A DNA stretch of 27,174 nt from a virus. Shown in pieces: positions 1-7,023 of the stretch. Where the stretch lies: IMG/VR virus record IMGVR_UViG_3300046516_001406, positions 1-27,174 of that record. One strand, 5' to 3'. The notes under the pieces were generated by a model that saw only the letters and a list, made by a program, of their open reading frames with translations, did not search any database and was not told the DNA's origin. How positions within the stretch are numbered: the stretch's first letter is position 1; every line of letters begins with the position of its first letter. The translations under genes were made by a program, and so were the position numbers.

Positions 1-73
1 GATGGCTCGTTGCGCCCGCGACCACCGCGACGAGCTTCTCGCCGAGATGCGACGACATCACCCAAACCGATAA
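1..73 (+). CDS. C-terminal end of an upstream gene (partial)
   Basis: The frame beginning at base 2 is open from the left edge and stops at TAA 71-73. It gives a charged tail ending in EMRRHHPN. Directly upstream of a portal gene one expects a terminase large subunit or a small gene, but about 23 residues are too few to identify it. An ATG sits at base 2, so a very short complete ORF is formally possible, although continuation of a longer gene is more likely. The portal frame is also open back to base 3, so this call is tentative. Confidence 0.4.
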   Translation, partial: MARCARDHRDELLAEMRRHHPNR

Positions 74-83
74 CGTCGGCCGC

Positions 84-1697
84 ATGGTCGAACTGGACGA
101 CATCGCTCCGCTCGTCGTCTCCAAGAACGGCCATGTCGAAGGCGGCGGCGATCTCCAGAAGGCATTCCGCCTCGCCACGTTCGGGCCGGTCGAGAAGTAT
201 GCGCGCGGAGGTATCGGCGGCTACCCGTCACGGATGAGCGCCAGCGGAAACCGCAGCTACGACGGCGGCGGCCTTTACGACGAGCTCGGACGCACCGGCC
301 TGCGGCACTGGGGAGGCTTCGTCTTCGAGGAGTGGCTGCGCGAGCTCCAGACCGGGCGCCGCGCCGCCGAAGTGTTCCGGGAGATGGCCGACCAGGACCC
401 GGTGATCGGCGCGATCCTGTACGTGATCGAGATGCTGGTGCGTCGGGTCGATTGGTGGATGGAGCCAGCGTCCGACAAGCCGCAGGACAAGGAGAACGCC
501 GACTTCATGTGGGGTGCCTTGAACGACACCTACCACTCGTTCGAGGACATGATCGCCGAGATCCTCTCGTTCCTTCAGTACGGGTGGTCGTACTTCGAGA
601 TCGTCTACAAGCGCCGCGCGGGCCCGCACCCGAACAACCCGAAGCTGAACTCGAAGTTCTCGGACGGCAAGATCGGCGTTCGCAAGCTCAGGGTGCGTTC
701 GCAGGATTCCCTCTGGAAGTGGGTATTCGACGACGATGGGGAGCTTGTCGGCCTGATCCAGAACCCTCCGCCCGACTACACGATCCGTTTCGTCCCCTAC
801 GACAAGGCGCTCCTGTTCCGGACGAAGGTCGTGAAGGACAACCCGGAGGGACGCTCGATTCTACGCACCGCCTACCGGCCCTGGTACTTCCTGAAGAACA
901 TGCAGAACATCGAGGGGATCGGCGTCGAACGCGACCTTGCCGGGCTGCCGATGCTGAAGGCGCCGCCGGGAGTGGACATCTGGAACACGAACGACCCGGT
1001 GATGGTCGGTGTCGCCGCAGCCGCGCAGAATCTGCTCTCGAGTATCCGCCGCGACGAGCAGGAGGGCATCCTGATCCCGGACGGATGGGAGTTCGGTCTC
1101 GTCTCGACAGGCGGTCGACGTCAGTTCGACACGAACGCGCTGATCACGCGCTACGAGCAGCGGATCGCGACGTCGGTGCTCGCCGACGTGATCCTGCTCG
1201 GGATGGACAAGGTCGGCTCCTATGCGCTCGCCTCCGAGAAGGTGGCGCTGCTCGGCTACTCGATCGGCGCGTATCTGGACACGATCGCGAACGTGATCAA
1301 CGACCGGCTGACGCCGAAGCTGCTGGCGTTGAACGGGCAGAAAGGCATGACGGACTATCCGCAGCTCTGCCACGGCGCCATCGAGACGCTCGACCTGGAG
1401 ACGCTCGGTACGTTCCTGACCGGCATGGCGTCCGCGGCCACCGCCGGAATGTTCGACGGCGAGGACGGGCTGGATCTGCGGGCATCGCTGCAGAAGCGCG
1501 CAGGCCTGCCGATCCCGGTGAATCCGATCCCGGGGGTCGGTGGCATGGGCGATCCGAACCAGGACAACACGGGCGCGGCCGACAAGCCCGCCGCGAACGG
1601 CAAGCCGAAGGCTCAGGCCGCTCCCCCCGCGGACGCGAAGCCGAAGCCTAAAGACGTGAAGGACCAGTCGAGAATGGCTAAGCCGGTGAATACATGA
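84..1697 (+). CDS. Phage portal protein (DUF935 / Mu gp29-like)
   Basis: This 537-residue protein should form the dodecameric ring at the capsid vertex through which DNA enters and leaves and onto which the connector docks. The segment 'DPVIGAILYVIEMLVRRVDW' (about residues 106-125), the following aromatic-rich stretch (FLQYGWSYFEIVYKR) and the later NPEGRSILR...PWYFLKN block are typical of DUF935/gp29-like portals. The last 60 or so residues are Pro/Ala/Lys-rich and probably disordered. Length is normal for the family. ATG 84 is the first good start after the upstream stop at 73, but no strong ribosome binding site precedes it and the frame is open to base 3, so an upstream start is possible. 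The next gene overlaps by ATGA. Confidence 0.85.
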   Translation: MVELDDIAPLVVSKNGHVEGGGDLQKAFRLATFGPVEKYARGGIGGYPSRMSASGNRSYDGGGLYDELGRTGLRHWGGFVFEEWLRELQTGRRAAEVFREMADQDPVIGAILYVIEMLVRRVDWWMEPASDKPQDKENADFMWGALNDTYHSFEDMIAEILSFLQYGWSYFEIVYKRRAGPHPNNPKLNSKFSDGKIGVRKLRVRSQDSLWKWVFDDDGELVGLIQNPPPDYTIRFVPYDKALLFRTKVVKDNPEGRSILRTAYRPWYFLKNMQNIEGIGVERDLAGLPMLKAPPGVDIWNTNDPVMVGVAAAAQNLLSSIRRDEQEGILIPDGWEFGLVSTGGRRQFDTNALITRYEQRIATSVLADVILLGMDKVGSYALASEKVALLGYSIGAYLDTIANVINDRLTPKLLALNGQKGMTDYPQLCHGAIETLDLETLGTFLTGMASAATAGMFDGEDGLDLRASLQKRAGLPIPVNPIPGVGGMGDPNQDNTGAADKPAANGKPKAQAAPPADAKPKPKDVKDQSRMAKPVNT

Positions 1698-1933
1698 GTG
1701 TCACCATGACGCTCGGGGCTGCGGCGCTCGGCAACGGGCAGGTCAGACTCTCATGGGCGTACACGCACCCCCCCACCGTCGACCTGTACGACAACGGCAA
1801 GGTGACAGGCGCGATCCCGATCGCATCGACGGTCGTGATCCTCACCGGACAGACACCCGGCAGCCACACGTACCAGTTGAAGGACGAGGCGACCGGCGGC
1901 GTCAGCACGAAAGCCACGGTGACGGTGACGTGA
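1694..1933 (+). CDS. Small Ig/fibronectin-III-like domain protein
   Basis: This 79-residue protein begins in an ATGA overlap with the portal stop, so the two are probably translationally coupled. The pattern of alternating hydrophobic residues, with VRLSWAY near the start, VDLYDNGKVTG in the middle, PGSHTYQLKDE and a closing series of Val/Thr, is that of a single FN3 or Ig-like beta-sandwich. Such domains are common on phage virions, where they bind weakly to surfaces or decorate other proteins. Here it stands alone rather than fused. There is no signal peptide or membrane segment. The fold assignment comes from pattern only and the function is inferred. Confidence 0.65.
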   Translation: MSVTMTLGAAALGNGQVRLSWAYTHPPTVDLYDNGKVTGAIPIASTVVILTGQTPGSHTYQLKDEATGGVSTKATVTVT

Positions 1934-3531
1934 GGTACGCAGCGACGGGCATGATCGCTTTGGCGATCGCCATCGGCGCCGTCGTCGCCACCGGAGGAGG
2001 CGGCGGAGGGGGAGGCGGCGGACAGTATTCGAGCCTGTGTTCGTCCAACATGTCGGCCGCGAACGTGTGGGTAAACCTCGCGGGCGCTGGCGGGTCCCCG
2101 TCACGGTCAGCGTCGCAGATTTCCTACAACGCCACGAACGCGTACGGAGACCTCGGATCTGCCTACTCGGCGGCGACAGCAGGAGACATGATCCGCGTCA
2201 TCTCGAGCTCCACGACGACCACTCAGGAGATCGACTATTCGAGCGGCAAGAACGCTACCGCAACGCAGACCTACATCTGCTCGTCGAACGGCGTGGTGCA
2301 GCTCCGCAGCCTTCTCTATGGCGACTGCAACACGCTGAACGCCCCCACCTACCTGACGATCGACGGCGGCACAAATCGCGACATCAAGGTCGGCGGGGCA
2401 GGTAGCTCTTATGCTGGCGGCGGGTTCTCTGCCTGCAACGGACAGCAGGACGTGGTCGCGAACATGCAGTTCTGTGTCGCTGAGAGCCTGACCGGCCCGT
2501 GTTTCGAGTGGCGCGAGGCATACGCCACGACGATCGCATGGAACATCATCGGCCCTGCCTGCTGCGGCTATAACGGCACGCACGGTTCGACGCCGTGGAA
2601 CATGCTGCTCGCGGTCTGCAACGACCCGCCGAACTGCACGCAGGGCGTCAACCCGTTCTCCGGATACGCGGACAACAACCTCATCGTCGACCACAACATC
2701 TTCCGCGGCAATAGCCGTTTCTGCGACGCGTGGGACGCAACGTGGGGAGGAACCTACGGGACCTGCTCCGCCAACAGCTTCGTCACTTGCCCGGACTCGA
2801 CGCAATGCCACGGCGACTGCATCCACTCGTGGGGAGAACGAGGATCGACTTTCTCGAACAACCAGTTTCTCCATTGCGCCACGCAGGCGTTTTTCCTAGA
2901 GGAGTCGAGCGGTGGCGCGAATGTGTCGGGCACCATTGAGAACAACTATTTCACCAAACTTCAGACGGAAGGGGCGCAGGCCGGGTTTGGGGGTGGCACC
3001 GGCAGCCACGGGATCTGGGGTGGCTGGTGTGCAGATTCGTGCTTCGGCCATCCGACCGGCACATGGAACATCCGTTACAACACGGCGATCGGGACCGCGG
3101 ACGTAGGTGTCGATCTCGGATGCAGCGTGTTCGGCATGCAATGTCACTACGGCACCAGCACTATCAACGTGGTCGGAAACACTGGGTTCGCCTTCTACGG
3201 CAATGACTCCAACACATGTACGGGCGGCAGTGAAGCCGGGAACGGCAACCCGAATACCCTCACCTACGCATACCACGCGAACGTGTGGACGAGCGACAGC
3301 GACCCGCACGTCAATAGCGGAATCCCCGATACGTGCGACGCGACCGACTCTGCCGTGACTAGGGCCACTGCGACGGGCTGGTACAACGACGCGAACCCGC
3401 CGACGCTGAACACGAGCGCGAACCCGCCGATCGGTTTCGTTGGCACGGGCGCCACCTACTGCACCGGCACCGATTACAACGGGCACGCCCGGTCCGGGTC
3501 GACGTGCAATGCGGGACTGCTGAACCAATGA
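1930..3531 (+). CDS. Cys-rich right-handed beta-helix protein with signal-peptide-like N-terminus
   Basis: I place the start at GTG 1930, in a GTGA overlap with the previous stop, giving 533 residues. This start supplies Arg2 ahead of a hydrophobic stretch (IALAIAIGAVVA, residues 9-20). The next in-frame ATG (1951) would leave the hydrophobic stretch without a positive charge. A run of ten glycines follows, then a beta-helix body with repeated Asn-rich turns such as NNLIVDHNIFRGN, TIENNYFTKL and INVVGNTGF. I count 24 cysteines, many in close pairs (CC, C-x5-C, C-x3-C), which suggests disulfides and folding outside the cytoplasm. Such a protein may be a polysaccharide-binding or degrading spike, or an exported host-surface modifier. 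The beta-helix call is fairly sure; export is inferred from the N-terminus and cysteine content. Confidence 0.65.
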   Translation: MRYAATGMIALAIAIGAVVATGGGGGGGGGGQYSSLCSSNMSAANVWVNLAGAGGSPSRSASQISYNATNAYGDLGSAYSAATAGDMIRVISSSTTTTQEIDYSSGKNATATQTYICSSNGVVQLRSLLYGDCNTLNAPTYLTIDGGTNRDIKVGGAGSSYAGGGFSACNGQQDVVANMQFCVAESLTGPCFEWREAYATTIAWNIIGPACCGYNGTHGSTPWNMLLAVCNDPPNCTQGVNPFSGYADNNLIVDHNIFRGNSRFCDAWDATWGGTYGTCSANSFVTCPDSTQCHGDCIHSWGERGSTFSNNQFLHCATQAFFLEESSGGANVSGTIENNYFTKLQTEGAQAGFGGGTGSHGIWGGWCADSCFGHPTGTWNIRYNTAIGTADVGVDLGCSVFGMQCHYGTSTINVVGNTGFAFYGNDSNTCTGGSEAGNGNPNTLTYAYHANVWTSDSDPHVNSGIPDTCDATDSAVTRATATGWYNDANPPTLNTSANPPIGFVGTGATYCTGTDYNGHARSGSTCNAGLLNQ

Positions 3532-3540
3532 GGTCGGTTA

Positions 3541-4317
3541 ATGGCGCTGACTGAGGTGGGGATCGCCCAGACGAACTCGGCCGTGGCGACCATCACCCTG
3601 TCCGGGGTGACGCTCGCGATCGGCGACGTAATCCTGCTCGGCTGCGGGGTAGGGGCAGGCGGCGGCTCGGGGACGTGCGCTGATTCTGGCGGCACCAACA
3701 CGTACACGCTCCTGAACGGATTCCTCGCGCACGGGTTACGCGCCGACCTGTTCGTGTGCAAGCTGGCTGCGGCGTTGTCCGGCGGGACGATCACGTACAC
3801 GCCGTCGTCTTCGAGCGACTGCTACCTATGGGTGGTGAAGGTCGCGAGCGGCAACACGGCCACCCCGACCGGACACAACGCGGATGGCAACCAGGCGGCG
3901 ACCGCGAACCCGGACACGGGGTCGATCACGTCAGGGGCTGGCGACACTGTCGTCACCTACTTCGTTTACAACCCGACGGGAGGCACGTTCACCGCCCCGA
4001 CCGGATACACGCAGAGCGGACTGACAGCGACGATCGAGATCGGCCCCGGCGACCTGAAAGCGGCGTGGGCATACCAGGACTCTGCCGCCGGAGGGACGAT
4101 CAACCCGACGGCCACGACCGGGTCTTCCGTTGCTTTGTCGGGCGGGTCGATCGCGTCAATGCCGGTGTCCGGTGGTGGCCTCGCCTTTGGACAGGACAAG
4201 GTCAAGACGAAGTTGCAGGCAGTCTCCCGGTCCGCTCTCTGGTGCCAGGCGTTCCGTCGCCACGGCAAGAGCGGCATCTTCCTCCCCGACGGGATCTGGA
4301 CTCCGCAAGCCGCGTGA
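3541..4317 (+). CDS. Beta-rich virion/adhesin-like protein, paralogous to the 12518 gene
   Basis: This 258-residue protein starts at ATG 3541, nine bases after the beta-helix gene. It is rich in Gly, Thr and Ser and reads as a jelly-roll-like sandwich: an opening strand pair (ATITLSGVTLAIGDVILLG), a DSGGTNTYTLLN turn, a TITYTPSSSSDCYLWVVKVASG strand pair, then GDTVVTYFVYN. The same order (repeated hydrophobic strands, DS-GNTWT turn, TITITW..., W-V-QEVTG) recurs in the 12518 gene, so the two are probably diverged relatives. The last 45 residues (from GLAFGQDKVK) look like a separate basic tail. I infer a structural or host-attachment role from its neighbours; no catalytic motif is visible. The stop overlaps the next start by GTGA. 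Confidence 0.6.
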   Translation: MALTEVGIAQTNSAVATITLSGVTLAIGDVILLGCGVGAGGGSGTCADSGGTNTYTLLNGFLAHGLRADLFVCKLAAALSGGTITYTPSSSSDCYLWVVKVASGNTATPTGHNADGNQAATANPDTGSITSGAGDTVVTYFVYNPTGGTFTAPTGYTQSGLTATIEIGPGDLKAAWAYQDSAAGGTINPTATTGSSVALSGGSIASMPVSGGGLAFGQDKVKTKLQAVSRSALWCQAFRRHGKSGIFLPDGIWTPQAA

Positions 4318-4583
4318 TCCCCCCGGGTCATCTCGAAGACGCGGGTTACGGAGAGGTGTTCTGCCATCCCGACACCGCCGCGGATCTACTCGAGGATGGA
4401 CTCACGGTCGACGACCGACCGGCGCAAGCGATTCTCGTCGGTGTCTGGGAGCACGCCCACCAGATCAAGATCAAGGTGCCATCCAGTCAGGACTGGTGGT
4501 GCTACGGCGAGCACGTCGTTCGCACTGCCGCCCGCAACCGCGAGATCCAGCGGCAGCAGGTAGTAGACTCGGTTCCTGCGTGA
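4314..4583 (+). CDS. Hypothetical 89-residue protein upstream of a glycosyltransferase
   Basis: The GTG start at 4314 lies in a GTGA overlap with the preceding gene, and the stop at 4581-4583 lies in another GTGA overlap with the following glycosyltransferase. This double coupling is the main reason to believe the start, since the frame is open further upstream. The product is acidic in its first half and mixed in its second half, with WEHAHQIKIKVP and DWWCYGEH as its most distinctive stretches. I do not recognise a family. It has no signal peptide or membrane segment. Its position suggests it works with, or on the substrate of, the glycosyltransferase, but that is only context. Confidence 0.6.
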   Translation: MIPPGHLEDAGYGEVFCHPDTAADLLEDGLTVDDRPAQAILVGVWEHAHQIKIKVPSSQDWWCYGEHVVRTAARNREIQRQQVVDSVPA

Positions 4584-5263
4584 CCCCCGGACCGGGAATG
4601 ATCGGAGTGCTGGCGCAAGACACGGCCCGCTTCAGCGTGTTCGCGTCCAGCATGACCAGCATCCAGGCTCCGCCCGGCACGTCGATCGAGTGGATGTTCG
4701 GGATGGACATCCCGGCCAGCCTCAATCAGCTCGTCGAGACGATGCTGCTGACGCCCGAGAACGAATGGCTCTGGCTGATGGGCGACGACCACGTCATCCC
4801 GGCCGAGACACTCATGCGCCTCCTCGCCCATGAGAAGGACGTCATCGTGCCGCTCTGCCTGATGCGGATGCCGCCGTACAAGCCGGTGATCTACGCGAGC
4901 GAAGAGGACGGGGTTCGCCAGTGCGTCGAACTCGACGACCATCCGAACGGAGGCCTGATCGAGGTGCATTCGGCAGGGAACGGGGGCATGGTGATCAGCC
5001 GCCTGGTGCTCGAGGTGATGGGGCCGCCGTGGTTCGAGTACGGGAAGGTCAGCCCGACGACGCTGGCCGAGGACGTGTACTTCTGCGACAAGGCACGCGA
5101 GCTCGGATTCGACATCTGGTGCGACCTTGACGTTCCGCTCGGCCATTGCACGACCGCGATCGTGTGGCCGCAGTTGCTCGACACTGGCTGGACGCACGGG
5201 TTCGTCATGGCCGGTGGATTCCAGATGTCTGTCCCGCGCGAGAGCCGGGTCGTGAGAGTGTGA
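4580..5263 (+). CDS. GT-A type glycosyltransferase, copy 1
   Basis: This 227-residue protein resembles a compact family-2-like nucleotide-sugar transferase. A hydrophobic strand ends in the DxD-like metal/nucleotide motif (WLWLMGDDHVIP, about residues 67-78). Further on are the acidic ED motif before a helix (AEDVYFCDKARELGF), as expected for the catalytic base, and a C-terminal GH (VPLGHCT) that may complete the metal site. Start GTG 4580 overlaps the previous stop by GTGA; ATG 4598 is the alternative. The region before the DxD is short compared with typical GT-A enzymes. It is clearly paralogous to the gene at 6359. In a phage structural region such enzymes usually glycosylate virion proteins, or less often DNA bases or host surface; the Ser/Thr-rich neighbours are plausible acceptors. 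The substrate is unknown. Confidence 0.75.
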   Translation: MTPGPGMIGVLAQDTARFSVFASSMTSIQAPPGTSIEWMFGMDIPASLNQLVETMLLTPENEWLWLMGDDHVIPAETLMRLLAHEKDVIVPLCLMRMPPYKPVIYASEEDGVRQCVELDDHPNGGLIEVHSAGNGGMVISRLVLEVMGPPWFEYGKVSPTTLAEDVYFCDKARELGFDIWCDLDVPLGHCTTAIVWPQLLDTGWTHGFVMAGGFQMSVPRESRVVRV

Positions 5264-5541
5264 AGGGCGCCGTCCTCCTCGGGTCCGTCGGTCGCGCCGC
5301 GCGCGGACTCGTCATGGTGCCGCGGCTACCGTCCGTGCCGAGTCTGCGCACCGGCAACCCGTGGACGGACGACGGCGACGTGTACGCCGAGTGCGGAGTA
5401 GAGGGTTGCAAGGCCGCGGGCGGCGACCCGTATCACGTCATGGGGTCGAGGCGGATGGTGCAGAAAGCGATGGCCCAGCACCACAGCTTCTACCACGTCG
5501 ACGAGACCCTCGTCGTCAAGTTGAATCAGCGCAAGCACTAG
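5260..5541 (+). CDS. Small Cys/His protein, possible zinc-binding
   Basis: GTG 5260 overlaps the glycosyltransferase stop by GTGA, giving 93 residues. An N-terminal stretch resembles a short amphipathic or weakly hydrophobic segment (AVLLGSVGRAARGLVMVPRL). The middle holds YAECGVEGCK (C-x4-C), followed about 12 residues later by a His and then by an HH...H cluster (AQHHSFYH), a spacing that could bind zinc. The C-terminus is basic. I do not recognise the family. Its coupling to the glycosyltransferase suggests a shared pathway. ATG 5314 (MVPRLPS) is a possible later start. Confidence 0.55.
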   Translation: MKGAVLLGSVGRAARGLVMVPRLPSVPSLRTGNPWTDDGDVYAECGVEGCKAAGGDPYHVMGSRRMVQKAMAQHHSFYHVDETLVVKLNQRKH

Positions 5542-5578
5542 CAGCCGATACACCCGCCCGACTTTCGTCAAGCACGCT

Positions 5579-5588
5579 AAGGGGGGTT
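5579..5588 (+). promoter_or_regulatory. Hexa-G Shine-Dalgarno motif (AAGGGGGGTT)
   Basis: The motif lies a single base upstream of ATG 5590 and matches those before the scaffold, major capsid and tail-tube genes. It can pair with the 16S 3' end if one G:U wobble is allowed, so it should act as a strong ribosome binding site. Confidence 0.7.
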
Positions 5589-5589
5589 C

Positions 5590-6102
5590 ATGGCTGCGAA
5601 GACCTACACGTTTCTGAATGGAGCGGTGCCTGGCGCAGCGGCAGCCGTTCCGATCGCCACCAACTCGGCGATTCGCACGATGCTGCAGCTTCAGGCATCC
5701 GCCAACGTCGCAATCCGCTTCACTGAGTTCTGGTTCGACTTCGACGGTTCGGCGGCCGCAACGCCGATCCGCTGCGAGCTGCTCGGGCACACGACGGCTC
5801 CGCAGACGACGCTGACGACGTACGCCAACGCGGACATCGCGCCCGCGAACGATCCGAACGCCGCGAACTGGGACGGAACACTCGCGTCGAACGCGTCGGG
5901 CTTCTCGTCGCAGACGACAGAGGTCGCGCCGACAGGCACGGTGCGCAACCTGAACACACAATTCGTTCCGCCCACGTCCGGCGTCTACATCCAGTACCCG
6001 CTCGGACGCGAGCCGGAGGTCAAGGTGGCGTTCTACGCTCGCATGCGCGTCACGGCGACCGCGTCGGTCAACTGCTACTGCGGCGGCTCCTTCGAGTGCT
6101 AG
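5590..6102 (+). CDS. Probable abundant virion protein, beta-rich (decoration or fiber subunit)
   Basis: This 170-residue protein follows a 48-base gap, one of the few real spacers in the window, and has a hexa-G ribosome binding site of the kind used by the capsid and tail-tube genes. That suggests many copies are made. The sequence alternates short strands with Asn/Thr/Ala-rich loops (FTEFWFDFDGSAA, IRCELLGHTT, VYIQYPLGREPEVKVAFYARM) and ends in a Cys-rich tip (NCYCGGSFEC). This is the look of a beta-sandwich surface protein. I do not recognise a named family. A capsid decoration, tail-fiber subunit or secreted role would all fit. Confidence 0.65.
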   Translation: MAAKTYTFLNGAVPGAAAAVPIATNSAIRTMLQLQASANVAIRFTEFWFDFDGSAAATPIRCELLGHTTAPQTTLTTYANADIAPANDPNAANWDGTLASNASGFSSQTTEVAPTGTVRNLNTQFVPPTSGVYIQYPLGREPEVKVAFYARMRVTATASVNCYCGGSFEC

Positions 6103-6131
6103 AAGGGCCTCGCGTTTCGCTTGTCGCAGCC

Positions 6132-6377
6132 ATGTCGGGAAGGCCGCTCGAGTACGACGAACTCGAACTCGAGCGGCCCCCGGCCCCAACGTCGATGCCG
6201 CCGCTATGTCTGCGGCGGCTTCAGATGCCGGAGCGGCATGACTGTTCGAGCAACTGCCCGGGCATGCAGCCAGATGGTTCCTGCCTGTGCACGATCGTGA
6301 TGAACGAGCGCGAGGCGGGAAGGGAGCCGATCTTCGAGATCGACAAGGATGGCTTCTGGTGCCTCGCTTCAACGTAG
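6132..6377 (+). CDS. Small Cys-containing protein upstream of second glycosyltransferase
   Basis: From ATG 6132 this is an 81-residue protein; GTG 6096, overlapping the previous gene, would add 12 residues. Neither start has a convincing ribosome binding site. The N-terminal half is acidic then proline-rich; the second half has DCSSNCPGMQPDGSCLC, a C-x3-C-x8-C-x-C cluster that could bind metal, followed by IFEIDKDGFWCL. The first part of the gene contains two strong inverted repeats, so the message may be structured and translation regulated or restricted. The stop lies 19 bases inside the next gene. Function unknown. Confidence 0.5.
   Translation: MSGRPLEYDELELERPPAPTSMPPLCLRRLQMPERHDCSSNCPGMQPDGSCLCTIVMNEREAGREPIFEIDKDGFWCLAST
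6142..6178 (+). repeat. Perfect 12-bp inverted repeat, 13-nt loop
   Basis: Left arm 6142-6153 (GGCCGCTCGAGT) is the exact reverse complement of right arm 6167-6178. As RNA it would fold into a strong GC-rich hairpin ten bases downstream of ATG 6132. No U-run follows, so it does not look like an intrinsic terminator. It could be an attenuator, a translation block or a processing site, or simply a by-product of the Leu-Glu codons. Confidence 0.7.
6197..6219 (+). repeat. Second inverted repeat, 8-bp stem, 7-nt loop
   Basis: GCCGCCGC at 6197-6204 pairs with GCGGCGGC at 6212-6219. It lies 18 bases after the 12-bp hairpin and inside the same small gene. Short GC-only stems arise easily in GC-rich DNA, so alone it means little; the tandem arrangement makes it worth recording. 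Confidence 0.5.
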
Positions 6378-7015
6378 ACGACCCGGGTACTGTCGCCGTC
6401 TGCGCCGAGGAAGCGGCCCGCTACACGCGGTTCCTGATCTCGGTGCAGGCGCTCGGCATGCCGCCCGGATCGCAGATCCGATGGCTCCTGTCGAGCGACA
6501 CGACCGCGAGTCGCAACAGCTCGTGCCGTGATCTCTACGGCGAATGGGTCTGGTTCGTCGACGACGACCACGCATTTCAGCCGGACATCCTGCGCAGACT
6601 CCTGACGCATGACGTCGACATCATCGCGCCGCTCGTTTTGCGCCGCCATCAGCCGTTCCTGCCAGTCGCCTGCCTCGACGACGAAGTGCTCGACCTTTCG
6701 CAGCATCCTGAAGAAGGCCTCCTCGAGGTGGACCACACTGGTTCGAGCGGGATGCTGATCCGCCGTCACGTCATCGAGGCGATGGAAGACCCGTGGTTCG
6801 AGCTCGGGAACGGCATCTCTGAGGACGTCAACTTTTGCCGGGCCGCGCGCGACGCTGGCTTCTCCATTCACATCGACCTCGGCTGCCGGATGGGCCATAT
6901 CACTCCGGCCGTCGTCTGGCCGTACTGGGACGAAAACCTCGGCCAGTGGGTGACGGGCTTCTCGATCGCCGACGGCTTCGAGATCGGAGTCGACCTCACT
7001 CCGCAGTTGACGTAG
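6359..7015 (+). CDS. GT-A type glycosyltransferase, copy 2
   Basis: This 218-residue protein is a clear paralog of the one at 4580. The two align from their first residues: DPGTVAVCAEEAARYTRF against GPGMIGVLAQDTARFSVF. This supports GTG 6359 as start, preceded by an AAGGA element. Shared landmarks are the metal motif (WVWFVDDDHAF), LRRLLTHDVDIIAPL, the P-E-E-G-L-L-E-V block, SSGMLIRR, PWFELG, SEDVNFCRAARDAGF and RMGHITPAVVWP. It probably uses a nucleotide sugar and a divalent metal. The acceptor may differ from that of copy 1, because the segments between motifs have diverged substantially. The giant repeat protein follows nine bases later and is a candidate acceptor, along with the Ser/Thr-rich virion proteins. 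Virion glycosylation is inferred from context. Confidence 0.78.
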   Translation: MPRFNVDDPGTVAVCAEEAARYTRFLISVQALGMPPGSQIRWLLSSDTTASRNSSCRDLYGEWVWFVDDDHAFQPDILRRLLTHDVDIIAPLVLRRHQPFLPVACLDDEVLDLSQHPEEGLLEVDHTGSSGMLIRRHVIEAMEDPWFELGNGISEDVNFCRAARDAGFSIHIDLGCRMGHITPAVVWPYWDENLGQWVTGFSIADGFEIGVDLTPQLT

Positions 7016-7023
7016 GGGAATAG

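Noticed and set aside
332-1651. A 439-codon plus-strand frame inside the portal gene
   Set aside because: Arg/Gly/Pro-rich translation without folded segments. The overlapping frame carries clear portal motifs.
6142-6219. Intrinsic transcription terminator
   Set aside because: Both hairpins lack a following U-run and lie within an apparent coding region, so a terminator call is not supported.
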